In this document: positions 6,405 to 12,818 of the stretch, one piece after another | How the letters are laid out: each line of letters begins with the position of its first letter | Position numbering within the stretch: the first letter of the stretch is position 1 | Assembly (NCBI GenBank): GCA_023422485.1 | Contig: JAGTAM010000615.1 | Span: forward strand, 1 to 12,888 | Source: Pseudomonadota bacterium | GTDB lineage: Bacteria > Pseudomonadota > Alphaproteobacteria > Rhizobiales > Beijerinckiaceae | DNA length: 12,888 nt | Direction of reading: 5' to 3' | Translations under genes and position numbers: made by a program | Notes under the pieces: model-generated | What the model saw: the letters and a program-made list of their open reading frames with translations, nothing else | Databases searched by the model: none | Told to the model about the DNA's origin: nothing

Positions 6405-7040
6405 TCATGGGTCGGCCGCTGCCTCGCCCTGTTCGGCCGCCGCGGCGGGGGCGGGCTTGCGGCGACGCGTGACCGGCTTCGCCCGCGCCGCGCCGGCCAG
6501 GGTCACCTCGATGTCGTAACCCATCGCCTTGTCGGCGGGCACGGAGAGATCGTTCTCGATCACCGTCGCCTCGCCCTGCACGGCGCCGGCCGGCACGGAC
6601 ACGGCGACGCGATGGGTGCGCGCCATGACGGGCTGCTCGTTGTACTTCACCGCAATGGTCACGGGCGCCTCGAAGCGCCCGGCAGCGCCGGCCGGGCCGA
6701 GCAGGGCGCGCAGCTCGACGCCGACGCGCACCGCCACCGAACCGTCCGGCCGCGCCTTGCACTCGCGGCTGAGCCGCGCGAACACGATCTGGTGGCGAAG
6801 GCGCGACTTGTCGCCCGCCGCTCCGGCAAAGGCCTGAATCGCCGCGCCGCCATCCGGCACGTAGACCGGCGGGCAATAGACGTCGTCAGGGTCCTGCGCG
6901 CGGGGCGCGGCCAAGGACGGTGCCCCGCCCTCGCCCCCGCCCCCGCCGAACATATTCTTGAAGAAGCCGCCGGACTCGGCGCGCGCCGCACCGGGAGCGG
7001 CCAGCGCCAACCCGGCGAATATGATCAAGCCTCTGCGCAT
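6405..7040 (-). CDS. Exported protein of unknown function
   Basis: A 211-residue protein that I cannot assign to a named family. It begins with a clear Sec signal peptide: MRRG, a hydrophobic core, and a likely cut after AARA near residue 22. A glycine run (about 32-40) follows. The mature part has CPPVYVPDGGAAI (about 56-68), a second cysteine in SRECKARPDGSVAVRVGVE, and beta-strand-rich segments such as ELRALLGPAGAAGRFEAPV and HRVAVSVPAG. The two cysteines could form a disulfide. The tail, RAKPVTRRRKPAPAAAA, is basic and Ala/Pro-rich, possibly a flexible periplasmic linker or wall contact. It sits 61 bases after the IalB-domain gene and directly upstream of the two glycosyltransferases in the same direction, suggesting a role at the envelope. 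The start is the ATG at 7040, with a modest GGGA site before it. Confidence 0.8.
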   Translation of the reverse strand: MRRGLIIFAGLALAAPGAARAESGGFFKNMFGGGGGEGGAPSLAAPRAQDPDDVYCPPVYVPDGGAAIQAFAGAAGDKSRLRHQIVFARLSRECKARPDGSVAVRVGVELRALLGPAGAAGRFEAPVTIAVKYNEQPVMARTHRVAVSVPAGAVQGEATVIENDLSVPADKAMGYDIEVTLAGAARAKPVTRRRKPAPAAAAEQGEAAADP

Positions 7041-7101
7041 CGTCTGACCGTTCCCTGCCCTTCCCTGGCGGTCCCCTCGAACGCTCCGGAGCCGAACGAT
7101 C

Positions 7102-7644
7102 CTATTTGAGCGCGTCGAAACCGGGGCCGAACCCCTTGGTCGAGACCGGGATGCCCACCCCCTCCTCCGGCGTCTGGAAGACGATGAAGGTCGCCTGCGA
7201 GCCGCCGCGCAGCGATTTGATCAGGCCCTCGTCCATCACCACTTCGGCGATGCAGCCCGGCGTGATGCACCGCACGAAGCTGGCGCGACCGATGTCGGTC
7301 TGGTCGATCTTCAACCCGAGGCCATAGGGCAGCAGGATACCGAGCGGAGCCTGCACCCGCATCAGGTAGCCGCGGTTGTCCGCGAGCTTCAACACGATGA
7401 CCACGAGACTCAGGTTCGGCCGGTCTTCCGCCGCCACGTACTGCACCAGGGCGCATTGCTCGGCCTTGGCACCGGCCGGCGTTTCGCAGCGCAGTTGCCA
7501 GTCATCGAAGGTTTTCCGCACATTGCCCTGAGCCTGCGCGACGCCGCCTCCGGTCAGGATCGTGGCGATGGCCGCGGCCGCCAGCGCAAGACGGCGACCG
7601 GATTCCGGCCGAACCGCGCGAACCACGCCCCCAAACAGACTCAT
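7102..7644 (-). CDS. Invasion-associated locus B (IalB) family exported protein
   Basis: A 180-residue periplasmic or outer-envelope protein of the IalB family, widespread in Hyphomicrobiales and named for a Bartonella erythrocyte-invasion factor. In free-living bacteria the role is unknown. A long n-region and hydrophobic stretch (about 19-36) with a cut near AQA (38) make the signal peptide. The mature part opens with NVRKTFDDWQLRCE. Four cysteines (C53, C64, C126, C131) match the paired disulfide pattern of the family, with the second pair in RCITPGC. The block VVIVLKLADNRGYLMRVQAP and the closing TPEEGVGIPVSTKGFGPGFDAL are family-typical. The ATG at 7644 has GGAG five bases upstream; a longer frame to 7758 crosses the likely promoter and is not used. 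It is the first gene of the minus-strand run 7644-2644. A gene name such as ialB would imply virulence and is withheld. Confidence 0.88.
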   Translation of the reverse strand: MSLFGGVVRAVRPESGRRLALAAAAIATILTGGGVAQAQGNVRKTFDDWQLRCETPAGAKAEQCALVQYVAAEDRPNLSLVVIVLKLADNRGYLMRVQAPLGILLPYGLGLKIDQTDIGRASFVRCITPGCIAEVVMDEGLIKSLRGGSQATFIVFQTPEEGVGIPVSTKGFGPGFDALK

Positions 7645-7748
7645 ACGAACTCCGATCGATCGCTTCCTGAGGCGGCGTCCGGTCCCGGGCGGGTGCCCCT
7701 CGCGCTGGCGCAGTCGAGGCTGTGGGAAGCGCCGCACGGGCTCGGGCG

Positions 7749-7777
7749 TTGGGACCATGCAGGGTCCCCGGTGTCAA
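7749..7777 (-). promoter_or_regulatory. Candidate promoter and inverted repeat upstream of the IalB-family gene
   Basis: The minus strand carries a perfect -35 box TTGACA (7777-7772). Seventeen bases on, the -10 position reads only TCCCAA (7754-7749), which is poor. The spacer and -10 region contain the inverted repeat GGGACC / GGTCCC (7751-7756 and 7763-7768) with a 6-base centre, a possible operator. If used, the leader to 7644 is about 100 bases. Confidence 0.3.
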
Positions 7778-7881
7778 GCGATCGCGGCGAGGGTGTGTCG
7801 GGATTGAGGCGAAGCGTCTACCGCTTGCCGCCGCACTGCCCTACAGTAAGGCCAAGCTCTCCGTCATTCGAGGAACCCGCC

Positions 7882-8301
7882 ATGCGCCGCCTCGCCTCCT
7901 CCCTCGCCCTCGCGACGCTCCTCGCCGCACTGGGCTCCGGGGGCGCCTCCGCCCTGTCCCTGCCCTTCGAGGAATCGGACTACCTGCCGCCTGAAGCGAC
8001 GACGACCTATATCGAGCGCTCGCTCAACCATCAGGCGCCGCTCACCATCGAGCATCCGCCGGTGGAGCGGAACCCGCGCGGTCGCCTGCGCGGCGATGCG
8101 GCGGCCATTGCCGGCTTCTGCCGGGATGGGGGCACGGTGCTGCGCCGCGACGCCTCAGGCCGCCCGACCTACCTGCGTCAGCGCGAGGTCTGCGAGAATG
8201 TCGCCCCCCGCACGCTGTGGCCGGGCCACGTCGATCCGCGCCCGACCTGGCCGGCCGAGCCCAGGGCCGCGCGCAGCCGGGCGGTCGTGACGAAGTACTG
8301 A
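7882..8301 (+). CDS. Small secreted protein of unknown function
   Basis: A 139-residue protein that I do not recognise. Residues 1-24 form a signal peptide: MRRLASSLALATLLAALG with a likely cut after ASA. The mature part is short, polar and proline-rich (YLPPEATTTYIE, IEHPPVERNP). Two cysteines lie in AIAGFCRDGGTVL (C80) and QREVCENVAP (C104), and the C-terminal segment LWPGHVDPRPTWPAEP is rich in Pro and Trp. No membrane segment follows the signal, so it is probably periplasmic or secreted. GAGGA lies 7 bases before the ATG at 7882, which decides the start; the frame is open far upstream but without coding-like composition. It stands alone, divergent from the IalB-family gene and convergent with the metallopeptidase gene across a strong hairpin. 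Signal peptide and Shine-Dalgarno sequence make it a real gene; function is open. Confidence 0.78.
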   Translation: MRRLASSLALATLLAALGSGGASALSLPFEESDYLPPEATTTYIERSLNHQAPLTIEHPPVERNPRGRLRGDAAAIAGFCRDGGTVLRRDASGRPTYLRQREVCENVAPRTLWPGHVDPRPTWPAEPRAARSRAVVTKY

Positions 8302-8365
8302 TACGGTCTCCGCTCGATCGGACCGGGAAGCGCATCAGCAAGACCGCGTGGCGCTCGAGCGACGG

Positions 8366-8402
8366 CCAAATCCGCCATCCCGGAGGGATCGGCCGGATTT
8401 GG
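8366..8402. terminator. Bidirectional hairpin between convergent genes
   Basis: CCAAATCCG (8366-8374) is perfectly complementary to CGGATTTGG (8394-8402). Inside, CC (8375-8376) pairs with GG (8391-8392), and ATCCC (8377-8381) pairs with GGGAT (8385-8389) around a GGA loop. The result is a 16-bp stem with two single-base bulges. It sits midway between the stop of the secreted-protein gene (8301) and that of the metallopeptidase gene (8418), where a shared terminator is expected. There is no T run on either side. Confidence 0.6.
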
Positions 8403-8417
8403 TCTGAGCCGAACGCC

Positions 8418-9143
8418 TCAGCCGTAGCGGTGCAGCTCCGAACCGTGCCGCTTCAACCAGCGTTCGGCTTCCTCGACATGGGGGCAGAGCTCGTTGGTGA
8501 GCGCCCAGAAGCGCGGGGAATGATTCATCTCCCGCAAATGGGCCATCTCGTGGGCGACGAGATAGTCGAGCACCACCGGCGGCGCGAGAATCAGCCGCCA
8601 GGAGAAGTTCAGCTCGCCTCGGGCGGTGCAGGAGCCCCAGCGGCTGCGCGTGTCGCGCAGCGTCACCCGTGCCGGCCGCTGGCCGAGCCGGGACGCGTAG
8701 ACCGCCACCGATTGCGACAGGTCGCGCCGCGCCTCCCGCATCAGGAATTCGCGGACGCGGCGGGGCATGTGGGCGGGATCGCCCGGGACGGCGAGTGTCC
8801 CGCTCTCGGGATCGGCCTCGGCCGTACCGCGGCCCTCGCGCGGCACGATCCGGTGCGGCACGCCACGCAACGGGATGACCGAGCCCGCCGCGAAGGGGAC
8901 GCGCTCGGGCAGCTTGGCGAGGCGGGTGGCGATCCAGCCACCATGGTTCTGGGCGAATTTCTGCGCCGTGGCGAGTGACGAGCGGGTCGGCAGCGTCAGC
9001 ACCACGGCGCCGGTGGCGCTGGAGACCCGCAGAGTCAGCCGGCGCGCGGTGGGCCGCCGCAGGATGGCCACGCGGAAGGTCTGTCCCTCATGGGCGATCT
9101 CGATGTGATCCGGATCCGGCCGTCGCAGCAGGGCGCGCGTCAT
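8418..9143 (-). CDS. YgjP-like (DUF45) zinc metallopeptidase
   Basis: A 241-residue cytosolic protein of the YgjP/DUF45 group, which resembles SprT and M48 metallopeptidases. The natural substrate is not known to me. The zinc site is the helix HEMAH (residues 198-202) with a third ligand at H208 in REMNHSPRFW. The family signature RWGSC (168-172) and LNFSWRLILAPPVVLDYLVA precede it. The N-terminal half is the usual beta-rich segment (RRLTLRVSSATGAVVLTLP) with the helix AQKFAQNHGGWI. The start is the ATG at 9143; the frame extends to a GTG at 9200, which would add 19 Arg-rich residues. Neither has a strong Shine-Dalgarno sequence. It lies downstream of phaZ in the same direction, separated by 195 bases with two hairpins, so it may be transcribed partly by read-through or from its own weak promoter. 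Confidence 0.88.
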   Translation of the reverse strand: MTRALLRRPDPDHIEIAHEGQTFRVAILRRPTARRLTLRVSSATGAVVLTLPTRSSLATAQKFAQNHGGWIATRLAKLPERVPFAAGSVIPLRGVPHRIVPREGRGTAEADPESGTLAVPGDPAHMPRRVREFLMREARRDLSQSVAVYASRLGQRPARVTLRDTRSRWGSCTARGELNFSWRLILAPPVVLDYLVAHEMAHLREMNHSPRFWALTNELCPHVEEAERWLKRHGSELHRYG

Positions 9144-9219
9144 GGCGGCGAACCTAGCCGCAGGCGGCCGGCGCAGCCATCCCAGCAATCCGTCTCTCAC
9201 CGGAAATTCACCCGCTCAA

Positions 9220-9265
9220 GCATCGTCCCGAAAGGTGGCGGCCGGCTTTCGGGAAAAGACGATGC
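9220..9265 (-). repeat. Imperfect hairpin upstream of the metallopeptidase gene
   Basis: GCATCGT (9220-9226) pairs with ACGATGC (9259-9265) and CCCGAAAG (9227-9234) with CTTTCGGG (9246-9253), around an 11-base loop and a 5-base bulge: 15 base pairs in all. It shares the CATCGTCC/GACGATG motif with the hairpin at 9281-9316. Confidence 0.55.
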
Positions 9266-9280
9266 GAAAACAAGAGAGGA

Positions 9281-9316
9281 GAACATCGTCCTGACCCGAT
9301 ATGCAGGACGATGTTC
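9281..9316 (-). terminator. Probable phaZ terminator
   Basis: GAACATCGTCCTG (9281-9293) is perfectly complementary to CAGGACGATGTTC (9304-9316), a 13-bp stem with a 10-base loop. In the minus direction it lies 22 bases after the phaZ stop and is followed by a T-rich stretch (9280-9267, nine T in fourteen), as expected of an intrinsic terminator. Confidence 0.6.
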
Positions 9317-9338
9317 AAGCGCTTCGCTCGCCCCGCGA

Positions 9339-10583
9339 TCAGGCGCTCCCCTCCATCTCCCGCAGGAAGCGGGCGATGCGCGGCGCGATGACCGAGCGGA
9401 AGCGCGAGCCGTTGAAAACGCCGTAATGCCCCACTTTCTCCTGCAGGTGATAGGCCTTGCGGGCATCGGGCAGGTTCGGCGTGAGGTCGAGGGCGGCCTT
9501 GGTCTGGCCGACGCCGGAAATGTCGTCGTTCTCGCCCTCGACCGCGAGGATGGCGCAGCGGCGGATCGCCGAAAGATCCACCGGCCGGCCGGCATGGCGC
9601 ATGCGCCCGCGCGGCAGGGCATGGTCGACGAACACGGTCTGCACCGTCTGGAGGTAGAACTCCGCCGTGAGGTCCATCACCGCAAGGTACTCGTCGTAGA
9701 AGTCGCGGTGCTTCTCCGCCGAATCGCCGTCCCCGGTCACGAGGTGGTGGAACATGTCGGTATGGGCGGTGACGTGCCGGTCGAGGTTCATCGCCATGAA
9801 GCCCGAGAGCTGCAGGAAGCCGGGATAGACCCGGCGCATCGCTCCCGGATAGAGCGGCGGCACCACCGTGATGCAGTTCTTCTCGAACCACGCCATGCCG
9901 CGCTCCTGCGCGAGGCAGTTCACGGCGGTCGGCGAGCGGCGGGTATCGATCGGCCCACCCATCAGGGTCATCGAGACCGGCACATGGGCCGAATTGGCCG
10001 CCTCCATCAGCGCAACGGCGGCGAAGACCGGCACGGCGGGCTGGCAGACGGCCATGATGTGCAGGTCCGGCCCGAGGTCGCGGAACATCGCCTGGAGGTA
10101 GTCGATATACGTGCCGAGATCGAAGCGACCGTCCAGCAGCGGCACCATCCGCGCATCGGACCAATCCGTGATGAAGACTCGATGGTTGGGCAGCATCGCC
10201 TCGACGGTGCCGCGCAGGAGCGTCGCGTAATGGCCCGACATCGGCGCCACGATCAGAAGCTTGGGCTGCGGCTCCGTGTGCCCCACCGGCAGTGCCCGGT
10301 CGAAGGCGATCACCCGCGCGAAGGGCCGCTCCCAGACGACGCGCTCCGAGACCGGAACGATCCGGCCGTCGATCACCGTGCTCGACAGACCGAAGGCCGG
10401 CTTGCCGTAGCGGCGGCTCACGCGCTCGAACATCTCGAGTGCCGCGGCCGTCGAGCGGGCGTAGGGACCATAGGCCAGGGGATTGCTCGGATTTCCCAGA
10501 CTGTGTCGGGTCGCATCCGCCGCGATGCGGGCCGGCGTCAGCATCGCGCGGGCCGTCTCATACCAGAGATACGCCAGATCCAT
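9339..10583 (-). CDS. phaZ: Intracellular polyhydroxyalkanoate depolymerase
   Basis: A 414-residue intracellular depolymerase of the PhaZ family (Ralstonia PhaZ1 type), which breaks down stored poly-3-hydroxybutyrate granules. It has an alpha/beta-hydrolase fold and no signal peptide, as expected for a granule enzyme. The nucleophile is a cysteine in place of serine: VCQPAVP with C180. The acid is in VEGENDDISG (D353 or D354) and the histidine in KVGHYGVFNG (H386). VAPMSGHYATLLRG (112-125) looks like the oxyanion-hole strand, and ITDWSDARMVP is a family block. GGGGGAG precedes the ATG at 10583 by seven bases. The C-terminus ends in LREMEGSA, close to the usual length. It is divergent from regB, and a terminator follows it. 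Function is secure from the full set of motifs. Confidence 0.93.
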   Translation of the reverse strand: MDLAYLWYETARAMLTPARIAADATRHSLGNPSNPLAYGPYARSTAAALEMFERVSRRYGKPAFGLSSTVIDGRIVPVSERVVWERPFARVIAFDRALPVGHTEPQPKLLIVAPMSGHYATLLRGTVEAMLPNHRVFITDWSDARMVPLLDGRFDLGTYIDYLQAMFRDLGPDLHIMAVCQPAVPVFAAVALMEAANSAHVPVSMTLMGGPIDTRRSPTAVNCLAQERGMAWFEKNCITVVPPLYPGAMRRVYPGFLQLSGFMAMNLDRHVTAHTDMFHHLVTGDGDSAEKHRDFYDEYLAVMDLTAEFYLQTVQTVFVDHALPRGRMRHAGRPVDLSAIRRCAILAVEGENDDISGVGQTKAALDLTPNLPDARKAYHLQEKVGHYGVFNGSRFRSVIAPRIARFLREMEGSA

Positions 10584-10637
10584 TTCGGCACTCCCCCGTT
10601 TCGATCGGCAAATCGACCGTCACCGAGCCGATCTTAT

Positions 10638-10666
10638 CTTATGTTGCTGGCGGAGAAATCCGGCAA
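10638..10666 (-). promoter_or_regulatory. Candidate phaZ promoter
   Basis: On the minus strand TTGCCG (10666-10661) and CATAAG (10643-10638) are 17 bases apart, each matching 4/6 of consensus. Start would be near 10631, about 48 bases before the ATG. The expected leader begins within the inverted repeat GATCGGC / GCCGATC (10603-10609 and 10627-10633). Confidence 0.4.
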
Positions 10667-10741
10667 GACCACGCTTTCGGCCGCGGCATCTTTGAACAGG
10701 CCGGTGGACTCGCCCCAGGCCGGCCCTATCGTAGCCGCACC

Positions 10742-12136
10742 ATGATGGAAGCGGCCCACGAAACTTTCACGCCAACGGGCCGCCACCTGCGCCTCGACAC
10801 CTTCGTGCGCCTGCGCTGGCTCGCGGTGACCGGGCAGAGCGCCGCGGTCGTCGGCGCGCAATTCGGGCTCGGCCTCAACCTGCCCTTCGGCTGGTGCTTC
10901 CTCGTCATCGCCGCCTCGTGCTGGCTCAACCTCGCGCTGCGGATCCGTTTTCCCGCGAGCTACCGCCTGAGTGACGATTCGGCAGCGCTCCTGCTGGCCT
11001 TCGACATCGTCCAGCTCGCGGGCCTGCTGTTCCTCACCGGCGGGCTCCAGAATCCGTTCTCGCTCCTGTTCCTGGCCCCGGTGCTGATCTCGGCCACCGC
11101 GCTGCCGCCGGAGCGGACCCTGGCGCTGGGCCTTCTGGCGGTGGGGCTCGCGACCCTCCTTGCCCTCGTGCACCGTCCCCTGCCCTGGTTCGCCGACGGG
11201 CGGATCGAACTGCCCTTCCTCTACGTCTCGGGGGTCTGGACCGCGATTCTGCTCGGCACTGCCTTCACCGGCGTCTACGCGTGGCGGGTGGCGGAGGAGA
11301 CGCGCCAGCTCGCCCGGGCGCTCGCCGCGACCGAACTGGTGCTCGCCCGCGAGCAGCACCTGTCGCAGCTCGACGGGCTGGCCGCGGCGGCGGCGCACGA
11401 ACTCGGCACGCCGCTCGGCACCATCATGGTCGTCGCCAAGGAGCTCGACCGGCAGCTCGGCCCCACCGCTTCGCCGGCCATCGCCGAAGATCTCAGCCTG
11501 TTGCGCGATCAGGTCGATCGCTGCCGGGGCATCCTCTCGAAGCTCACCTCCATGGGGGAGGAGACCGAAGAAGGGGAGACCTTCCTCCAGACCGTCACCT
11601 TCGGCCATCTCATCGAGGAACTGGTCGCCCCCCAGCGCGCGCTGGGCATCGCCGTCGAGGTCTCGAAGCAGGGCGACGGGCCCGAGCCGGTCTGCCGCCG
11701 CAATGCGGGTGTGATGTTCGGGCTTGCCAACATCCTCGACAACGCCGTGGATTTCGCCGAGTCGCGGGTTCTGGTCGAGGCCCGCTGGAGCGCCGAGCGC
11801 GTGACGCTGACGATCCGCGACGACGGGCCGGGCTTTCCCAGCGAAGTGCTGCTGCGCGCGGGCGAGCCCTACGTCACGACGCGGAGCCCCGGCCGCTCAC
11901 GCAATCCCGACGAGGTCGGCGGCGGCCTCGGGCTCGGCCTGTTCATCGCCAAGACGCTGATCGAACGCTCCGGCGCGCAGCTTCTCCTGTCGAACATGAC
12001 GGAAGCCGGAGCCCACGGCGCCCTCGTGCGCGTGACCTGGGCACGTCACGTTTTCGAGAGGGAGGCGATTGCGCCCCATCACGTTGCGCACAATTCTCTG
12101 CGACCCCTAACGGAACGCGATGCCGCACCCATATAA
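10742..12136 (+). CDS. regB: Redox-sensing histidine kinase RegB (ActS/PrrB)
   Basis: Membrane sensor kinase of the RegB/ActS/PrrB family, which phosphorylates RegA according to redox and quinone state; 464 residues. About six transmembrane helices lie between residues 27 and 180. The conserved quinone-site motif GGLQNPF is at 100-106. The dimerisation/H-box AAAAHELGTPLGT carries H219, and the redox-active cysteine of the family is present as C261 in RDQVDRCRGIL. The ATPase domain has the N-box NILDNAVDFA (330-339), DDGPGF (360-365) and GGGLGLGLFIAKTL (393-406). After the usual end near VRVTWAR, a tail of about 28 residues with two adjacent histidines (APHHVAHN) follows, unusual but unassigned. 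The ATG at 10742 is followed by another at 10745. No Shine-Dalgarno sequence precedes them. A weak TGGACT-16-TATCGT promoter pattern (10705-10732) would give a very short or absent leader. regA follows 36 bases downstream of its stop. Confidence 0.93.
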   Translation: MMEAAHETFTPTGRHLRLDTFVRLRWLAVTGQSAAVVGAQFGLGLNLPFGWCFLVIAASCWLNLALRIRFPASYRLSDDSAALLLAFDIVQLAGLLFLTGGLQNPFSLLFLAPVLISATALPPERTLALGLLAVGLATLLALVHRPLPWFADGRIELPFLYVSGVWTAILLGTAFTGVYAWRVAEETRQLARALAATELVLAREQHLSQLDGLAAAAAHELGTPLGTIMVVAKELDRQLGPTASPAIAEDLSLLRDQVDRCRGILSKLTSMGEETEEGETFLQTVTFGHLIEELVAPQRALGIAVEVSKQGDGPEPVCRRNAGVMFGLANILDNAVDFAESRVLVEARWSAERVTLTIRDDGPGFPSEVLLRAGEPYVTTRSPGRSRNPDEVGGGLGLGLFIAKTLIERSGAQLLLSNMTEAGAHGALVRVTWARHVFEREAIAPHHVAHNSLRPLTERDAAPI

Positions 12137-12137
12137 T
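12132..12137 (+). promoter_or_regulatory. Perfect -10 box TATAAT overlapping the regB stop codon
   Basis: TATAAT at 12132-12137 includes the regB stop TAA (12134-12136). Start would be near 12144, some 29 bases before the regA ATG at 12173. No good -35 box is found 16-18 bases upstream, so an activator or extended recognition would be needed. A separate regA promoter is plausible but unproven. Confidence 0.3.
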
Positions 12138-12160
12138 GCACATAGATGACACGAACCGAC

Positions 12161-12166
12161 GAGGAG
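12161..12166 (+). promoter_or_regulatory. Shine-Dalgarno sequence that sets the regA start
   Basis: GAGGAG lies six bases before the ATG at 12173. The earlier in-frame ATG at 12146 has no such site, so 12173 is the likely start. Confidence 0.7.
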
Positions 12167-12172
12167 TGCCGC

Positions 12173-12775
12173 ATGCTGACGCAGAGCGGGACGACGGTGC
12201 CAGGCTCGGACACCGCTTTTCTTTCCGATTCCGATCCTCTCTCCGCCTTCAGCGATCGCAGCCTGCTGATCGTTGACGACGACAGGCCTTTCTCGACCCG
12301 CCTCGCAAGGGCGATGGAGTCGCGCGGCTACGAGGTGCACGTGGCCGAGAGCGTGAGCGAGGGCGTCGCGGCGGTCGAGAACAAAGCGCCCGCCTTCGCC
12401 GTGATCGACATGCGATTGGGCGACGGCAACGGGCTCGACGTGATCGCGCGGCTCAAGGAGCGCCGCCCCGAGGCGCGCGGCGTGATCCTGACCGGTTACG
12501 GCAACATTGCGACCGCCGTGACCGCGGTGAAGCTCGGCGCCTTCGACTACCTCGCCAAGCCCGCGGATGCGGACGAGATCCACGGCACGCTGATGGCGCA
12601 GCCGGGCGAGCGCGCCGATCCACCGGAAAATCCGATGTCGGCCGACCGAGTCCGTTGGGAGCATATCCAGCGGGTCTACGAGTTGTGCGGACGCAACGTC
12701 TCCGAGACGGCCCGGCGCCTCAACATGCACCGGCGCACCCTTCAGCGCATCCTCGCCAAGCGCGCGCCGCGCTGA
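12173..12775 (+). CDS. regA: Global redox response regulator RegA (ActR/PrrA)
   Basis: Response regulator and DNA-binding partner of RegB, which in relatives controls respiration, carbon and nitrogen fixation and other redox-linked pathways. It has 200 residues from 12173; an ATG at 12146 would add nine. The receiver domain (about 30-140) has the acidic pocket D35-D37, phospho-acceptor D79 in VIDMRLGDG, T107 in ILTGYG and K129 in YLAKPADAD. A short proline-bearing linker (DPPENP, about 149-154) joins it to a Fis-type helix-turn-helix (about 174-195) in RNVSETARRLNMHRRTLQR. This C-terminal block, beginning RVRWEHIQRVYELCGRN, is nearly invariant in RegA proteins, so the assignment is firm. It is co-directional with regB, 36 bases apart, with a possible promoter of its own. 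Confidence 0.95.
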   Translation: MLTQSGTTVPGSDTAFLSDSDPLSAFSDRSLLIVDDDRPFSTRLARAMESRGYEVHVAESVSEGVAAVENKAPAFAVIDMRLGDGNGLDVIARLKERRPEARGVILTGYGNIATAVTAVKLGAFDYLAKPADADEIHGTLMAQPGERADPPENPMSADRVRWEHIQRVYELCGRNVSETARRLNMHRRTLQRILAKRAPR

Positions 12776-12793
12776 CGCAGACGTCGCACAGAC

Positions 12794-12818
12794 GCGATTT
12801 ACAGGCCCCGTAAAACGC
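12794..12818 (+). terminator. Weak hairpin after regA
   Basis: GCG-A-TTTAC (12794-12802) can pair with GTAAA-A-CGC (12810-12818) around a 7-base loop, giving eight pairs with one A-A mismatch. It starts 19 bases after the regA stop. No T run follows, so termination here is a guess. The remaining bases to 12888 show no gene. Confidence 0.25.

Noticed and set aside
7080..7100. Palindrome GCTCCGGAGC between the IalB-family and exported-protein genes
   Set aside because: A 10-base palindrome is common at this GC content, leaves no adequate loop, and has no T run. It does not argue against co-transcription.
9090..10745. Long plus-strand open frame of 551 codons
   Set aside because: It lies antisense to phaZ and the start of the metallopeptidase gene. 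Its translation is rich in Arg, Gly, His and Asp with no fold-like pattern, typical of a shadow frame in high-GC DNA. phaZ has all its catalytic motifs.
10634..11608. Minus-strand open frame of 324 codons
   Set aside because: Antisense to regB, with Glu/Gly/Arg-rich sequence and no domain.
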